Shown piece by piece: positions 35,401 through 43,988 of a stretch of DNA of 64,000 bases; the stretch's first letter is position 1; every line of letters starts with the position of its first letter. The stretch is taken from contig JAAVHZ010000021.1 of assembly GCA_014799465.1 (NCBI GenBank), forward strand, positions 1 to 64,000, given 5' to 3'. Under the pieces are notes generated by a model. It did no database searches. It was not told the origin of the DNA and saw only the letters and a program-made list of their open reading frames with translations. This DNA is from Lachnospiraceae bacterium (GTDB lineage: Bacteria; Bacillota; Clostridia; Lachnospirales; Lachnospiraceae). A program made the translations under genes and the position numbers.

Positions 35401-35730
35401 CATCTTGGTTCAAGGTCAGGATTAAATCCTAACATAGAATCATTTATGAATATGTATCCAAATGAAAAATGGAAACAACTGATAGATGATGGATATAGTA
35501 AAGCTTCTGAATCGGTAAAAAGAAAAATAGAAGTAAAATTAAGAAAGCAATTAACACTATTAAAAGCTGAGTTACTAAAGAATAGTGGTGCTAAGAAAGC
35601 GACTTCTAATTTTTATAATAAATCTGAAGATGAAGAATATGAGCAACTTAATGAGATAATTTATAAATGTTTTAGCAAACCAAGAATGGTTTTGGATTCC
35701 GTTTGCTATGTGAGGATGATTAATGAATGA
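32473..35730 (+). CDS. dpdE: SNF2-type SF2 helicase, DpdE-like
   Basis: A 1085-residue protein. N-terminal beta-rich part, then a SNF2/RapA-like motor: ADEVGMGKTIEA (about 192), IIVPDALVDQW, DEVHKYL (about 272), SATPVQRRKDE (about 301), and a C-terminal helicase lobe with LVFTDFDETFEVY, SDESGGEGRNFQNAD and QRIGRLDRIGR (about 652). An acidic insertion (about 350-390) separates the lobes. TTG start at 32473 with GGAGG upstream; ATG at 32488 is an alternative. In 7-deazaguanine (Dpd) DNA-modification systems DpdE is a SNF2 helicase followed by a RecQ-type DpdF, exactly as here. Confidence 0.8.
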   Translation: MIKSGMFVRCAIDDEKYPRDYAIGKVKSVNKFSELVNVEFNDITGVGAFYPKPENKQYGINAVSHCKIRIGATIQYKRKKYVVKACKLNRETGMYCYYMQSEDDRIDYLPENLLKCSYNDGYVRPLEQLKQYEFQNPMWFCGRSVVSKTMHIINNSLYGFSEIAGCKIYLKTHQLRTIMRCLQDGICRNMIADEVGMGKTIEALAVLRVFLKDNHNAKILIIVPDALVDQWRTELAYKFKILEGKDVNGNDICLGGMSQISSYLYDYDFVIADEVHKYLQDDINYRTLLSLSKRTKNILMLSATPVQRRKDEYKKLLQLIQPSEYTAMSDEKFEELLELQVDVVRRVHEALEDLDSYLEEIEDSDNEHTEDTEEAFDDVIDSLKKINKLINDDTFKEMYQKINYEAEDFGVEQIQGSLAYVCENYQFEKSIIRNRRGDEEDYNVRELAEIPYDMQTDFNNTEYNIYKELAGWIETQSSDYDTFVLKYKHIVAAFFSSAAAFEASISHATVDIPDEILQMARRWKEEELANCKKIDEYMDDPTDYLSRINNIVDYIDQEAYGKKVLVFTDFDETFEVYKNLLVSYFGKEHCAFFSKGLETDERELGAYRFETDEDCWILLSDESGGEGRNFQNADVLVHIDIPWSANDLEQRIGRLDRIGREQDKPVLSVVCYSQETLEEDLYKFWNKGIGIFTKSQSGLEIIMNSMDEKIIQAVCDDFKYGLINIIEEVEKELDELKETIKREQYFDVAEYKYQSINRLMDDTREMYVANEKQLFADSMMRWSSLSGFRGRSQGEAIVRFDAASFSLKSAYNSLLVPPDIKLMISDKINQLQNRVRSMNGDRMVQTDVNYVQGTFDRQIGLDNDYIHFFAPGDAIFDSIVNNAINSYKGTCAAFAYKTNMDWNGLFFTWALYPDETELLQRGISTHLIDKYRGFMPIEQFQCAVSLTENCTTPEEDVLKMFNYLLSSEKVDRNKFTHLGSRSGLNPNIESFMNMYPNEKWKQLIDDGYSKASESVKRKIEVKLRKQLTLLKAELLKNSGAKKATSNFYNKSEDEEYEQLNEIIYKCFSKPRMVLDSVCYVRMINE

Positions 35731-38152
35731 TAATGAAATGCATATTTTGTTAGAAAAAGCAATACAAATGGAATACTCGCTTGAAAAGATGAAAAATTTT
35801 TCTACTGACAGAGAGGAATATATTTATAGCAGTGCAAGAAGTTTAAGTGTGCTATGGCTTATGTGTAAAGCAAATGATGATTACAAAGTTGATTTTGAAT
35901 GTGCATTGCGCAACTATTTGCTATTAGTGAAAAAGTCAATTGTAATAAAAAATTATATACCTTCAAGCAGACTAAAAGATTTTGGACTTCAGATGAACTT
36001 AAATTCTGGAAAAATCTGGGCAAGTATGTTATTGCCAAGTTTTTTCAATGTTGAACTTGTAAAACAGTTATATATGCAGGATGTTGTTCAAAGAAAAAAA
36101 GATAATATCCATAATCTGAATACTAATTCCTATGTTGAAGGACTTACTGGTTTTCAGCGTTTTAAGAGTAATGAACAAAAACTTGCTGTAACTGGAGCAC
36201 TTCGTGTGCCTTATGGATATTCTTGTTTAGTGTCAATGACAACTGGTGGTGGAAAGAGTTTGATAACTCAAACGATAGCATATCAAGAATCAGGGCTTAC
36301 TATCGTTATTGTTCCTACGGTTTCTTTGATGATGGACCAATATGAAAATGCCAAAGATATTATTAAAACCGATGTAGATAACGAGATATTTTATTATCAT
36401 AGTGAGGGTTCCTTACAGAAATTTTATGAGTGTCTTGAAAATAGAACAGCAAAAATTCTTTTTATTTCGCCGGAAAGCTTAATTAAGAATAAGGTATTAA
36501 GAGAAAAAATAACAAAAGCTAACAGTGAAAAGTACCTTAAAAATCTAGTCGTCGATGAGGCACATATTATTATTGAATGGGGTTCATCATTTAGAATAGC
36601 TTTTCAATGTCTTGATGCATTACGCAAGAATTTTCTTCAAACGAATAGTGAATTAAGAACATATTTGTTGTCTGCTACATACAGTGATGAAACAATACGT
36701 CAATTAAAGTTATTTTATGCAAATGATGATAAGTGGATAGAAATCAGATGCGAAAAATTACGACATGAAACAAGATTTGATATTATTAAATGTGATAATT
36801 ATGTTGAAAAGAATAGTAAGGTATTAGAGGCTATAGATCTACTGCCAAGACCTATGATTGTATATGTAAAATCACCTGATGAGGCGGAAAAAATAAAAAG
36901 ACGCCTAAATGAAAGAGGATATAATAATTTGTATACGTTTACTGGAGACACAAATAATGAGCATAGGTTAGAGCTGATTGAAAAATGGAAAGATGGACAA
37001 TTTGATTTGATGATTGCAACATGTGCTTTTGGCGTTGGGGTTGATAAGAAGAATGTTAGAACTGTACTTCATACATATGTACCAGAGAACCCGAACAAGT
37101 ATTATCAAGAGGCCGGAAGAGGTGGTCGAGATGGATTGCCATGCTTGAGTAGCATAATTTATATCAAACAAGATGTGGATTCCGCATTCAATTTTGTAAG
37201 TAAAGTTATTACCACAGAAAAACTCGTTGGTAGATGGTTTAGTATGCTTAACAGTAGTCAAACTAAAGCGTTGCTCAATTCAAAATATTTGATAGATACA
37301 TATGTTAAGCCTGATTACAATGCAGATGAGGAATTTATAGATTCGATTAGTAATCAGGATGTCAATTGGAATGCAAATGTAATACTGTTTTTACGAAGAA
37401 ACGGATTAATTTCAATTGATGATATTCAATATATGAACAGTAAATATGTGTTTTATATTACAGTAATTGAAAGAAAAATTTTGACTAACAATAATGATAC
37501 AGTTTTGATGATTGATGAACTAAGAAACAATGAATGGAAAAAGACAGAACGAGAGTTTTTATTGATACGGAACAATCTTGATAAAGTGGGAAAAAGTTGT
37601 TGGTCAGATATGTTTACTAAAATATATAGGAAAACACATGATTATTGTGCTGGGTGTAATGAACATGTTGATATTACTAATTTTGAAGATGCAAAAACTT
37701 TGAAAGCAGATATCGAAGGTCCTTTGGTTGATGTATTGCCGGAGATTGATGAGTATATGTATGGTGCAAGATGTATGCTCATTATAAAATCTGATTATAA
37801 AAATGAATTAAAAGATTCATTGACGAAGGGAATCAATGTATTGGTTTCTGCAAATGAGATGATTGATGCATTAAAAGGATTTCAGCAAGTATGTGATAAG
37901 AGTCTGTTGTACTGTGATTTTACAGATTTTATAGAACTAGTATCAGTAAATAAGTATTTTATATCTGGTGTAATCGGAATATGTATACCAGATAATGCAG
38001 CTATACAGAACAGAATAGTAAATATAATTGAGAATAGTATGAAAAAATATGAAATTAGATATTTGTTGTTTTCGGAAAATGATTATGAGATAAGAAGTAA
38101 AAATAAGCATTTATCTGAATTGCCAATAATTCAGCATTGTAGGCAGGAATAG
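35723..38152 (+). CDS. dpdF: RecQ-type SF2 helicase, DpdF-like
   Basis: An 809-residue helicase overlapping the previous gene by 8 bp. Motifs: SMTTGGGKS (about 173), VPTVSLMMDQ, ISPESL, VVDEAHII (about 277), LLSATYS (about 315), then IVYVKSPDEAE, ATCAFGVGVDK, YYQEAGRGGRDG (about 461), typical of the RecQ lobe. The C-terminal third has a small cysteine pair (DYCAGCNEH, about 640) and no HRDC domain. It fits DpdF by size, motifs and position. Probably unwinds or translocates on target DNA during restriction. Confidence 0.82.
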   Translation: MNDNEMHILLEKAIQMEYSLEKMKNFSTDREEYIYSSARSLSVLWLMCKANDDYKVDFECALRNYLLLVKKSIVIKNYIPSSRLKDFGLQMNLNSGKIWASMLLPSFFNVELVKQLYMQDVVQRKKDNIHNLNTNSYVEGLTGFQRFKSNEQKLAVTGALRVPYGYSCLVSMTTGGGKSLITQTIAYQESGLTIVIVPTVSLMMDQYENAKDIIKTDVDNEIFYYHSEGSLQKFYECLENRTAKILFISPESLIKNKVLREKITKANSEKYLKNLVVDEAHIIIEWGSSFRIAFQCLDALRKNFLQTNSELRTYLLSATYSDETIRQLKLFYANDDKWIEIRCEKLRHETRFDIIKCDNYVEKNSKVLEAIDLLPRPMIVYVKSPDEAEKIKRRLNERGYNNLYTFTGDTNNEHRLELIEKWKDGQFDLMIATCAFGVGVDKKNVRTVLHTYVPENPNKYYQEAGRGGRDGLPCLSSIIYIKQDVDSAFNFVSKVITTEKLVGRWFSMLNSSQTKALLNSKYLIDTYVKPDYNADEEFIDSISNQDVNWNANVILFLRRNGLISIDDIQYMNSKYVFYITVIERKILTNNNDTVLMIDELRNNEWKKTEREFLLIRNNLDKVGKSCWSDMFTKIYRKTHDYCAGCNEHVDITNFEDAKTLKADIEGPLVDVLPEIDEYMYGARCMLIIKSDYKNELKDSLTKGINVLVSANEMIDALKGFQQVCDKSLLYCDFTDFIELVSVNKYFISGVIGICIPDNAAIQNRIVNIIENSMKKYEIRYLLFSENDYEIRSKNKHLSELPIIQHCRQE

Positions 38153-38175
38153 AATTTGGAAGGAGATACTTTGTA

Positions 38176-38991
38176 ATGTTTGATAATAATATAAAGACGG
38201 AACCGATACCAGAAAGAGTTTTTGAATTATGCAAAATGGTTTCTAAGGGTGATATTGATGATAATGTTGCAAGAGAAAGAATGGAGCCAAAAGGAATAAA
38301 TCCTTCGGGCTCAACTTCGTATTATCCGAGCATAAGAGAAGTATGTGTACAAGAATTGAAGCTTATTGAAAAGGATAATGATACATTAAAGTTCGTTGGG
38401 GATAGGAAGGTTCTAAAGAACATGGAAACATTTAGGCTGTATTGTAATTCTATGGTATTTAATAATCAGGAATCATATTTTTATAAGATTACAAAATGTT
38501 ATTTAGAAGCAAACGATACATGGCTTAAATATAAAACTTTAACAGACGTAAATATTCGTCGAGAAGTACAGGAAAAATCAGGAATCCAACTGGTAAATGA
38601 GCAAATGATGTTGGGAAGTCGATTCTGGATTTCATTTTTAGGATTTGGATATATTCAAGAGGGGTATGCAATGTATTTTTTGCCTAATATGCATGTGGCT
38701 TTACAAGATTATTGTGAGTTGTCAGAACTGGAAAAAAATAAAGAATATTCGGTAAGTGAATTTGTTGAACAAATTCGAAAATATGCTTCTGTTGCATTAG
38801 AGAGCATAGAAGAAAAAAAGGAGTTCAATGTAGCTGTGTCCAATGCATTAAGGCAAATGCATGATAGAAAAGAAGTTGTTTTGAAAAAGAATCTTGATAG
38901 TAAAGAAAAATGGAAGCTATTTTTAGATAGTACGCATGAGTTTACGGATGAATTTACGCATATAGTTTATAAAGGAGTAAAAAGAGGATGA
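38176..38991 (+). CDS. dpdG: DpdG-like protein of unknown biochemical function
   Basis: A 271-residue soluble protein with helical ends and a winged-helix-like middle (IREVCVQELKLIEKDNDTLK) and FWISFLGFGYIQEGYAMYFL (about 155-175). Called DpdG-like because it lies between the DpdF-like helicase and the DpdH-like ATPase and has a fitting size; the sequence alone gives no activity. GGAGAT precedes the ATG. Its stop overlaps the next start by 4 bp (ATGA). Confidence 0.6.
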   Translation: MFDNNIKTEPIPERVFELCKMVSKGDIDDNVARERMEPKGINPSGSTSYYPSIREVCVQELKLIEKDNDTLKFVGDRKVLKNMETFRLYCNSMVFNNQESYFYKITKCYLEANDTWLKYKTLTDVNIRREVQEKSGIQLVNEQMMLGSRFWISFLGFGYIQEGYAMYFLPNMHVALQDYCELSELEKNKEYSVSEFVEQIRKYASVALESIEEKKEFNVAVSNALRQMHDRKEVVLKKNLDSKEKWKLFLDSTHEFTDEFTHIVYKGVKRG

Positions 38992-41900
38992 ATAAGCAAA
39001 TTGCATTTAAAAGATTAAAAGATGTATTGAATGTTGATTCAATCAATAGTACACAAGCAGATTTTCTTTCTACTCATGTACCATTTAGAAAAATTACTGT
39101 AACAAATGATTTATCTGGTACACCTGTATCTGAATATATATCGGAGGACGAAGTGTTTAGCAAATATTTTAACAATTCTGATATATATAATGAACATCAG
39201 CTAATTGTTGTAGATGGTTCAAGTGGTTCAGGAAAATCGCATTTCATCAGATGGATTGAAGCTAAACTTTCAGCATTGGATGTACAAAATGATGTTGTAT
39301 TGATGATTAGAAGAAGTGACAATACATTAAAAGGAACAATTAAACAGTTTCTTAATATTGATGAAGTTAAAAACATAAAAAACAAAGATATATATGAAAG
39401 ATTAGTTAGGGCTAATCAAAATGTAAGTGAACAGAAATTCAAGTATGACATTTATCACAAGTTTTTGGTAGAAATAGAAGATGATCAAGACACTAAGCTT
39501 TCTTCAAGTGACCATAAAAATTTTAGAGAGCTTCTTTCGAGTTCTGAGTTTGAAGAAAGAATGTTGATGGCTGGTGGTCCTATAGAACGAATTTATAGCA
39601 AAATTGTTGATAGCAATACTACAAATGATGAGGATATTCTTGCATTATTTGAAATCGAGGACTTTACACTCGATTATGATTTCAATATGAAACTGAAAAA
39701 TAATGCCAGTAAGAAAGCTGTTAAAATGGCGAATAAATTATTACCTGAAACAGATGGAAGTTTCACAGATGAAGAGTGTAATCCAGAAATACTGGTTGAA
39801 TATATGAATTCTAAGGTAGAACCAATAATAAAGGCTTGTGCTGGGCTGGAACCTGGAGATTTTCAGCAGATATTTAAGGAAATTAGACAGGAATTATTTT
39901 TACAGGGTAAAAATCTTATTTTATTAATAGAGGATATTACATCATGTACTGGTATCCATAGAGATTTATTGGATGCATTGATTGTAAAGCATACAGGTGA
40001 AAACGCCAAAGATAATATGTGTAGACTGGTTTCAGTAATAGGTACTACAACAGAGTATTTTAAAGAATTTAGATCAAATTATTTAGATAGAATTACAACT
40101 ATGATTACAATTGAGGATGGTTCTATTGGAAATAATCAGGATGATTTAATACAGTTTGTTGCAAAGTATTTAAATGTAATGTCAGTTAGTGAGGAAGATG
40201 TAAAAAAATGGCATAAAGATGGTGCATTGGATTCCGAATATCCTGTTCACAAGGAAACAGAGGTGAATAATTGGGAATACTATACTTATCTTGGGAAAAA
40301 AATTAGCTTATATCCATTTACCAAGAGGGCAATTGTTAATCTTTATAATGGAATAGATGTACATAAGACACCACGATATATCATCAGAAAAATAATTGAA
40401 CCAGCTGTTGACAGTATCATTCAAGATAAAAATACATTTCCTAAGTTTTTATTATCTAAGAAACCTAATCTTAGCTTTGAAATAGTTGATCGTGTTAAGA
40501 GTACAATTACAAATATGTCTAACAATAAAGAAGAGAAGTCTGTTATGACAGATCGTTTATTAGCTATTTTAAGCTATTGGGGCGATTGTACGCTTGATAC
40601 AAGTAAAAAGGGGTATTTGGGTGCAATTAATGTCAATGTATTTACAGAATTTGGTTTGAGTGATTTTGCAGAAAAAATGATTGGCTATAAGATTGTTAGT
40701 GGCAAATTTGAGATGGTGTCAGATGTTTTACCAGATGGGAGAAATGATGTTCAAGGTGGAAATCCGAACCCACCAGTTTTGGAACCTATACCGACTCCGA
40801 TACCAGAGCCAAAACCTGTGGTTAATAAGGCTTTTGAAGATTTTGCAAAAATTCTCTCAGAGTGGCATTATGACAAAAAAAGTTTTACAAAAGCATATCA
40901 GGTAAGAGATGAGATTAGTAAGTTTATTTTTGCAAATATTCCATGGCAGCAGGAAGGTGTACCATTGGTGGCTGTTCAAATGGTTGAAAAATCAAGTTTT
41001 GACTTGGTTGAGATAGAACGACAAGATAAAAAAGTTAATAAAGGTCTTGTTTTATTAGAGGATAATGATGAAACGTATCAATTGTTGCTTGCAATTGGAA
41101 AAAGTTGGTATCTTGGCAAAAAGCGAGAAGGAAATGTAGAATATGCATCATGGGACTTTGAAGGTTCTGTATCTTGTATAAGGATAGCTACAAGTTGGTT
41201 AGAAAAGAATAAAAAAATATTTGTCGATATTGTAAAGGCTTATGATGAGAAGGAAAAGTGCCCAGATTATCTAAAATGTTCGATGATAGCAGAAGTGTAT
41301 AGGGGACTGTTAAATGGAGATCAGCATGTTAGCAGAGTGTCTGATATAAGGGTAGATACATATATCAAGGATAATAATTTAAGAAAGAAAAGTGAACTGA
41401 CTGGTCATTCTCAGGAATGGTGTGATTTAGTTATTAATATTGTTTACGCAAATAGTGCTGCTGAGAATAATATTGATTTAACACAAAGATACTTTAATTT
41501 GATTCAAGGTAATCAGAAAAATGCAAAGAGAAAAATAATCAATTATAGCTTGTTAGAATTGATTTTTAAGGATTTGAGAAGTAAATCTTTTAATATTGAT
41601 GTAGAGAATTTGGAAACTGACAAAATCAAGGCAAGAAATGACTCGAAGGACTATTTGAAAAAGATTGCGTCAAGAATAGACAAGGTTGCTTCGGCAGAGT
41701 GTTTGGAAGGTAAAACTTTATACAAAGAAGTGTTAACAATCTTTGGCTTTCCAGAAGAATCTGAAATTGAAACAGATGATATTAAGGATTTAATGAATGA
41801 AGTTATTGAGTTTTATAAAGACACTGAAACGAATGGTGTTAATGTATCATTAAAAACAAATGAAGCTATGTTGTTCAAAGATAAAGGTGCAGATATTTCA

Positions 41901-42167
41901 AAAGCCTTTGCTGTTTTGAGTACAGATATTTCTGATATGACAACTTTAGATAAGATTATCCTTTATTCAAAAAATCCTATGCAGGTAATAAAACAGTTTA
42001 CAGGATTTCTTAAGAGGGTAGATGAAGATAGAAGTAATGTTCATAGTGAGATGTTGGCTGCAAAAGAAGCACTAACAAGGAGAGGTAACTGGTCAAATGA
42101 TGTGGATCCGAGATTTGATGAGAATAAATCTGCATTCGAAGATTTAATGAGTTTATTGGAGGATTAG
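38988..42167 (+). CDS. dpdH: DpdH-like large P-loop ATPase
   Basis: A 1059-residue protein. Walker A VDGSSGSGKSHFIRW (about 75-89) and Walker B LILLIEDITS (about 308) indicate a STAND/AAA-like ATPase in the first 420 residues; sensor-like GTTTEYFKEFRSNYLDRITT follows. A proline-rich linker (PNPPVLEPIPTPIPEPKP, about 600) separates it from a long helical C-terminal half. By size and order it matches DpdH of Dpd systems. It could act as the sensor or assembly platform of the effector complex; that is inference. Overlaps dpdG by 4 bp. Confidence 0.7.
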   Translation: MNKQIAFKRLKDVLNVDSINSTQADFLSTHVPFRKITVTNDLSGTPVSEYISEDEVFSKYFNNSDIYNEHQLIVVDGSSGSGKSHFIRWIEAKLSALDVQNDVVLMIRRSDNTLKGTIKQFLNIDEVKNIKNKDIYERLVRANQNVSEQKFKYDIYHKFLVEIEDDQDTKLSSSDHKNFRELLSSSEFEERMLMAGGPIERIYSKIVDSNTTNDEDILALFEIEDFTLDYDFNMKLKNNASKKAVKMANKLLPETDGSFTDEECNPEILVEYMNSKVEPIIKACAGLEPGDFQQIFKEIRQELFLQGKNLILLIEDITSCTGIHRDLLDALIVKHTGENAKDNMCRLVSVIGTTTEYFKEFRSNYLDRITTMITIEDGSIGNNQDDLIQFVAKYLNVMSVSEEDVKKWHKDGALDSEYPVHKETEVNNWEYYTYLGKKISLYPFTKRAIVNLYNGIDVHKTPRYIIRKIIEPAVDSIIQDKNTFPKFLLSKKPNLSFEIVDRVKSTITNMSNNKEEKSVMTDRLLAILSYWGDCTLDTSKKGYLGAINVNVFTEFGLSDFAEKMIGYKIVSGKFEMVSDVLPDGRNDVQGGNPNPPVLEPIPTPIPEPKPVVNKAFEDFAKILSEWHYDKKSFTKAYQVRDEISKFIFANIPWQQEGVPLVAVQMVEKSSFDLVEIERQDKKVNKGLVLLEDNDETYQLLLAIGKSWYLGKKREGNVEYASWDFEGSVSCIRIATSWLEKNKKIFVDIVKAYDEKEKCPDYLKCSMIAEVYRGLLNGDQHVSRVSDIRVDTYIKDNNLRKKSELTGHSQEWCDLVINIVYANSAAENNIDLTQRYFNLIQGNQKNAKRKIINYSLLELIFKDLRSKSFNIDVENLETDKIKARNDSKDYLKKIASRIDKVASAECLEGKTLYKEVLTIFGFPEESEIETDDIKDLMNEVIEFYKDTETNGVNVSLKTNEAMLFKDKGADISKAFAVLSTDISDMTTLDKIILYSKNPMQVIKQFTGFLKRVDEDRSNVHSEMLAAKEALTRRGNWSNDVDPRFDENKSAFEDLMSLLED

Positions 42168-42168
42168 T

Positions 42169-42834
42169 ATGCTGCAAGAGAAATTAAATGAGTGTCGTGT
42201 TTTGATGGTGGAAGTGTCGCAAAATAGGCAGAAAGATAATGAACATCAAAATGTAGTTAGAAGAAACAATACTTTTTTTGATACTTATAAGAATTATTTT
42301 GTGCCTATTGTCAAAGGATATGCTGTTTGTAAAAAGTATTCACATGTAAATTTTTCTGATAAAACTATAGATGAATTGAATAAGTATATTGATTATTCAA
42401 AGAAAACATTTGAACAGAAAACAGTAATTAATCCTGCTAAATATCAGGACGGAGTAAAGAAACTAAGTGAAAAAATTCAATCGGAATGGAAGAGTCAAAC
42501 GGATGATTATTTAGCTGCTATTAAAGAGGAATTAGGAATTCTTAAGCTTGTAAGTAATGAGAAACAAGAGATACAAAAGATACAAAAGATAATAGTTTGC
42601 ATGAATAACTTTTCTAATTGGCCGGTTGATGAAAATGTTTCATCTCAATATGAGGCTGCTAATGAAAAAGCGAATGAAATATTATCTAAAATGGAGTTTG
42701 ATGATGATATTGCTGTTTTTTTGAGAAAGGTTAAGGATAAAGAGGCGTCACTATTGGATTTGACAGATCCTATCATTGCATGGATAAGAAAAGAAAATTT
42801 ATCTGGAAACATTATGTTAAGTATTAAAAACTAG
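42169..42834 (+). CDS. Helical protein, last gene of effector operon (possibly DpdI-like)
   Basis: A 221-residue protein, almost entirely helical and charged (KTIDELNKYIDYSKKTFEQK; EKQEIQKIQKIIVCMNNFSN), consistent with coiled coils. It begins 1 bp after the DpdH-like stop, so it belongs to the same operon. Position suggests DpdI, but I do not recognise the family from sequence. Confidence 0.5.
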   Translation: MLQEKLNECRVLMVEVSQNRQKDNEHQNVVRRNNTFFDTYKNYFVPIVKGYAVCKKYSHVNFSDKTIDELNKYIDYSKKTFEQKTVINPAKYQDGVKKLSEKIQSEWKSQTDDYLAAIKEELGILKLVSNEKQEIQKIQKIIVCMNNFSNWPVDENVSSQYEAANEKANEILSKMEFDDDIAVFLRKVKDKEASLLDLTDPIIAWIRKENLSGNIMLSIKN

Positions 42835-42893
42835 TTGACACATATAAAAAATCGACATATGCTTAAGTAGATTGCAAAATATACTTAAGTATA
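42835..42893 (+). promoter_or_regulatory. dnd modification promoter with two CTTAAG-centred operators
   Basis: TTGACA (42835-42840), a 17-bp spacer and TATGCT (42858-42863). Two palindromes follow: TATGCTTAAGTAGA (42858-42871, imperfect) and TATACTTAAGTATA (42880-42893, perfect). Their centres are 22 bp apart, i.e. two helical turns. The first covers the -10 box and the second lies downstream of the expected start. A dimeric repressor bound to both would block transcription of dndBCDEA. This promoter separates the modification genes from the effector operon. Confidence 0.7.
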
Positions 42894-42914
42894 TTTTTTG
42901 CTGTGGAGGAAAAA

Positions 42915-43988
42915 ATGAATTACTGTTATAAATTTCCGGTTGTAAAAGGGATTCAGGCAAATAGAGATTATTATATAGCAATGGTTCCATTGAAAATGTT
43001 AAAACGGTTGTTTCCAGAAGATAATGAATTTGTGATGCCTGAATATAGAGCTCAAAGAAGAGTTAACGGGGCTAGAATACCTACAATAACTAAATATATA
43101 TTAGAAAATGAAGATACATATGTATTTTCAGCTTTAGCAGCGTCAATAGATGGTGAATTTCGATTTATTCCTTGTGGAGATAATGGCTTAGGTATGCTTG
43201 AAATATCGATGGATGTTAAATTTTTGATTAATGATGGGCAACATAGGAAAGCTGCAATAGAGCGGGCATTATTAGAAAAACCAGAATTGGGTAATGAATC
43301 AATATCTATCGTGTTTTATAAGGATTTAGGACTTAAGTGTAGTCAACAGATGTTTACTGATTTGAATAAACACGCTGTAAAGACTTCAAATTCGATTGCA
43401 GAACTATATGATTCAAGGGATGAATTAGCTGTAGTTACAAGAAAAACTGTAGAAGCTGTAAACTTTTTTAATGAGTTTGTGGATAAGGAAAAAGATATAT
43501 TAGGAAAATTTTCTTCAGCTCTTTTTACATTAAATACAATATATACTGCGAATAAGTGCATTTTATCTAAAAACAAATGTGATAAATCATTTGAAAAGTT
43601 TTGTATTCAATATTGGAATGAAGTTTCCCAAAATATGATTCCGTGGAATGAATTACAAAATAAGGAACTGAGTAAAAAAGAACTTAGGGAACAGTACTTA
43701 GAAGTACAATCAGTAATTATTCAAGCATTTGGTAAATTAGGATACTATTTTTTTAAAAATGGTGCTGTTGATTTGAATACTGCATTAGTGCCTTTACAAA
43801 ATGTTAATTGGAGCAGAAGAGCTGAATGCTAGTATCTTAGGGTTATCAAAGAGAACGGAAGAATGATAAATAACGAGAAAGCAATAAGTTTAGCTGCCAA
43901 TATGCTGAAAATGTCATTAGGGATTGAATTGTCAGAACACGAAAAGGATATAGAGAAAGAATTCAATAAGAATAGAGGTTTAAAATGA
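42915..43988 (+). pseudogene. dndB: dndB interrupted by an in-frame TAG (305-residue product plus 52-codon tail)
   Basis: The frame from ATG 42915 (GGAGG five bases upstream) encodes 305 residues to TAG 43830-43832. The DndB family motif DGQHR lies near residue 104 (LINDGQHRKAAIERAL), and KTSNSIAELYDSRDELA and NWSRR near the end are also typical. After the TAG the same frame stays open for 52 codons (VIKENGRMINNEKAISLAAN, MSLGIELSEHEKDIEKEF) and ends at TGA 43986-43988, overlapping dndC by ATGA. With the tail the protein would be about 357 residues, near the usual DndB length. DndB modulates phosphorothioation and its expression. The truncated protein may still work; a small separate gene from ATG 43863 is the alternative reading. 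Confidence 0.75.

Noticed and set aside
26713-42834. DndFGH (DptFGH) restriction genes
   Set aside because: None of the proteins shows the HerA/FtsK-type DptH or the DptF layout; the motifs are SF1/SF2 helicases and a different P-loop protein.
43332-43343. Third CTTAAG site inside dndB
   Set aside because: The sequence around it is not palindromic beyond the core and lies within coding sequence, so it is probably chance.
43863-43988. Independent 41-codon gene between dndB and dndC
   Set aside because: Its only nearby Shine-Dalgarno-like bases touch the ATG, and its frame is exactly that of dndB. A dndB tail behind a TAG explains it better.
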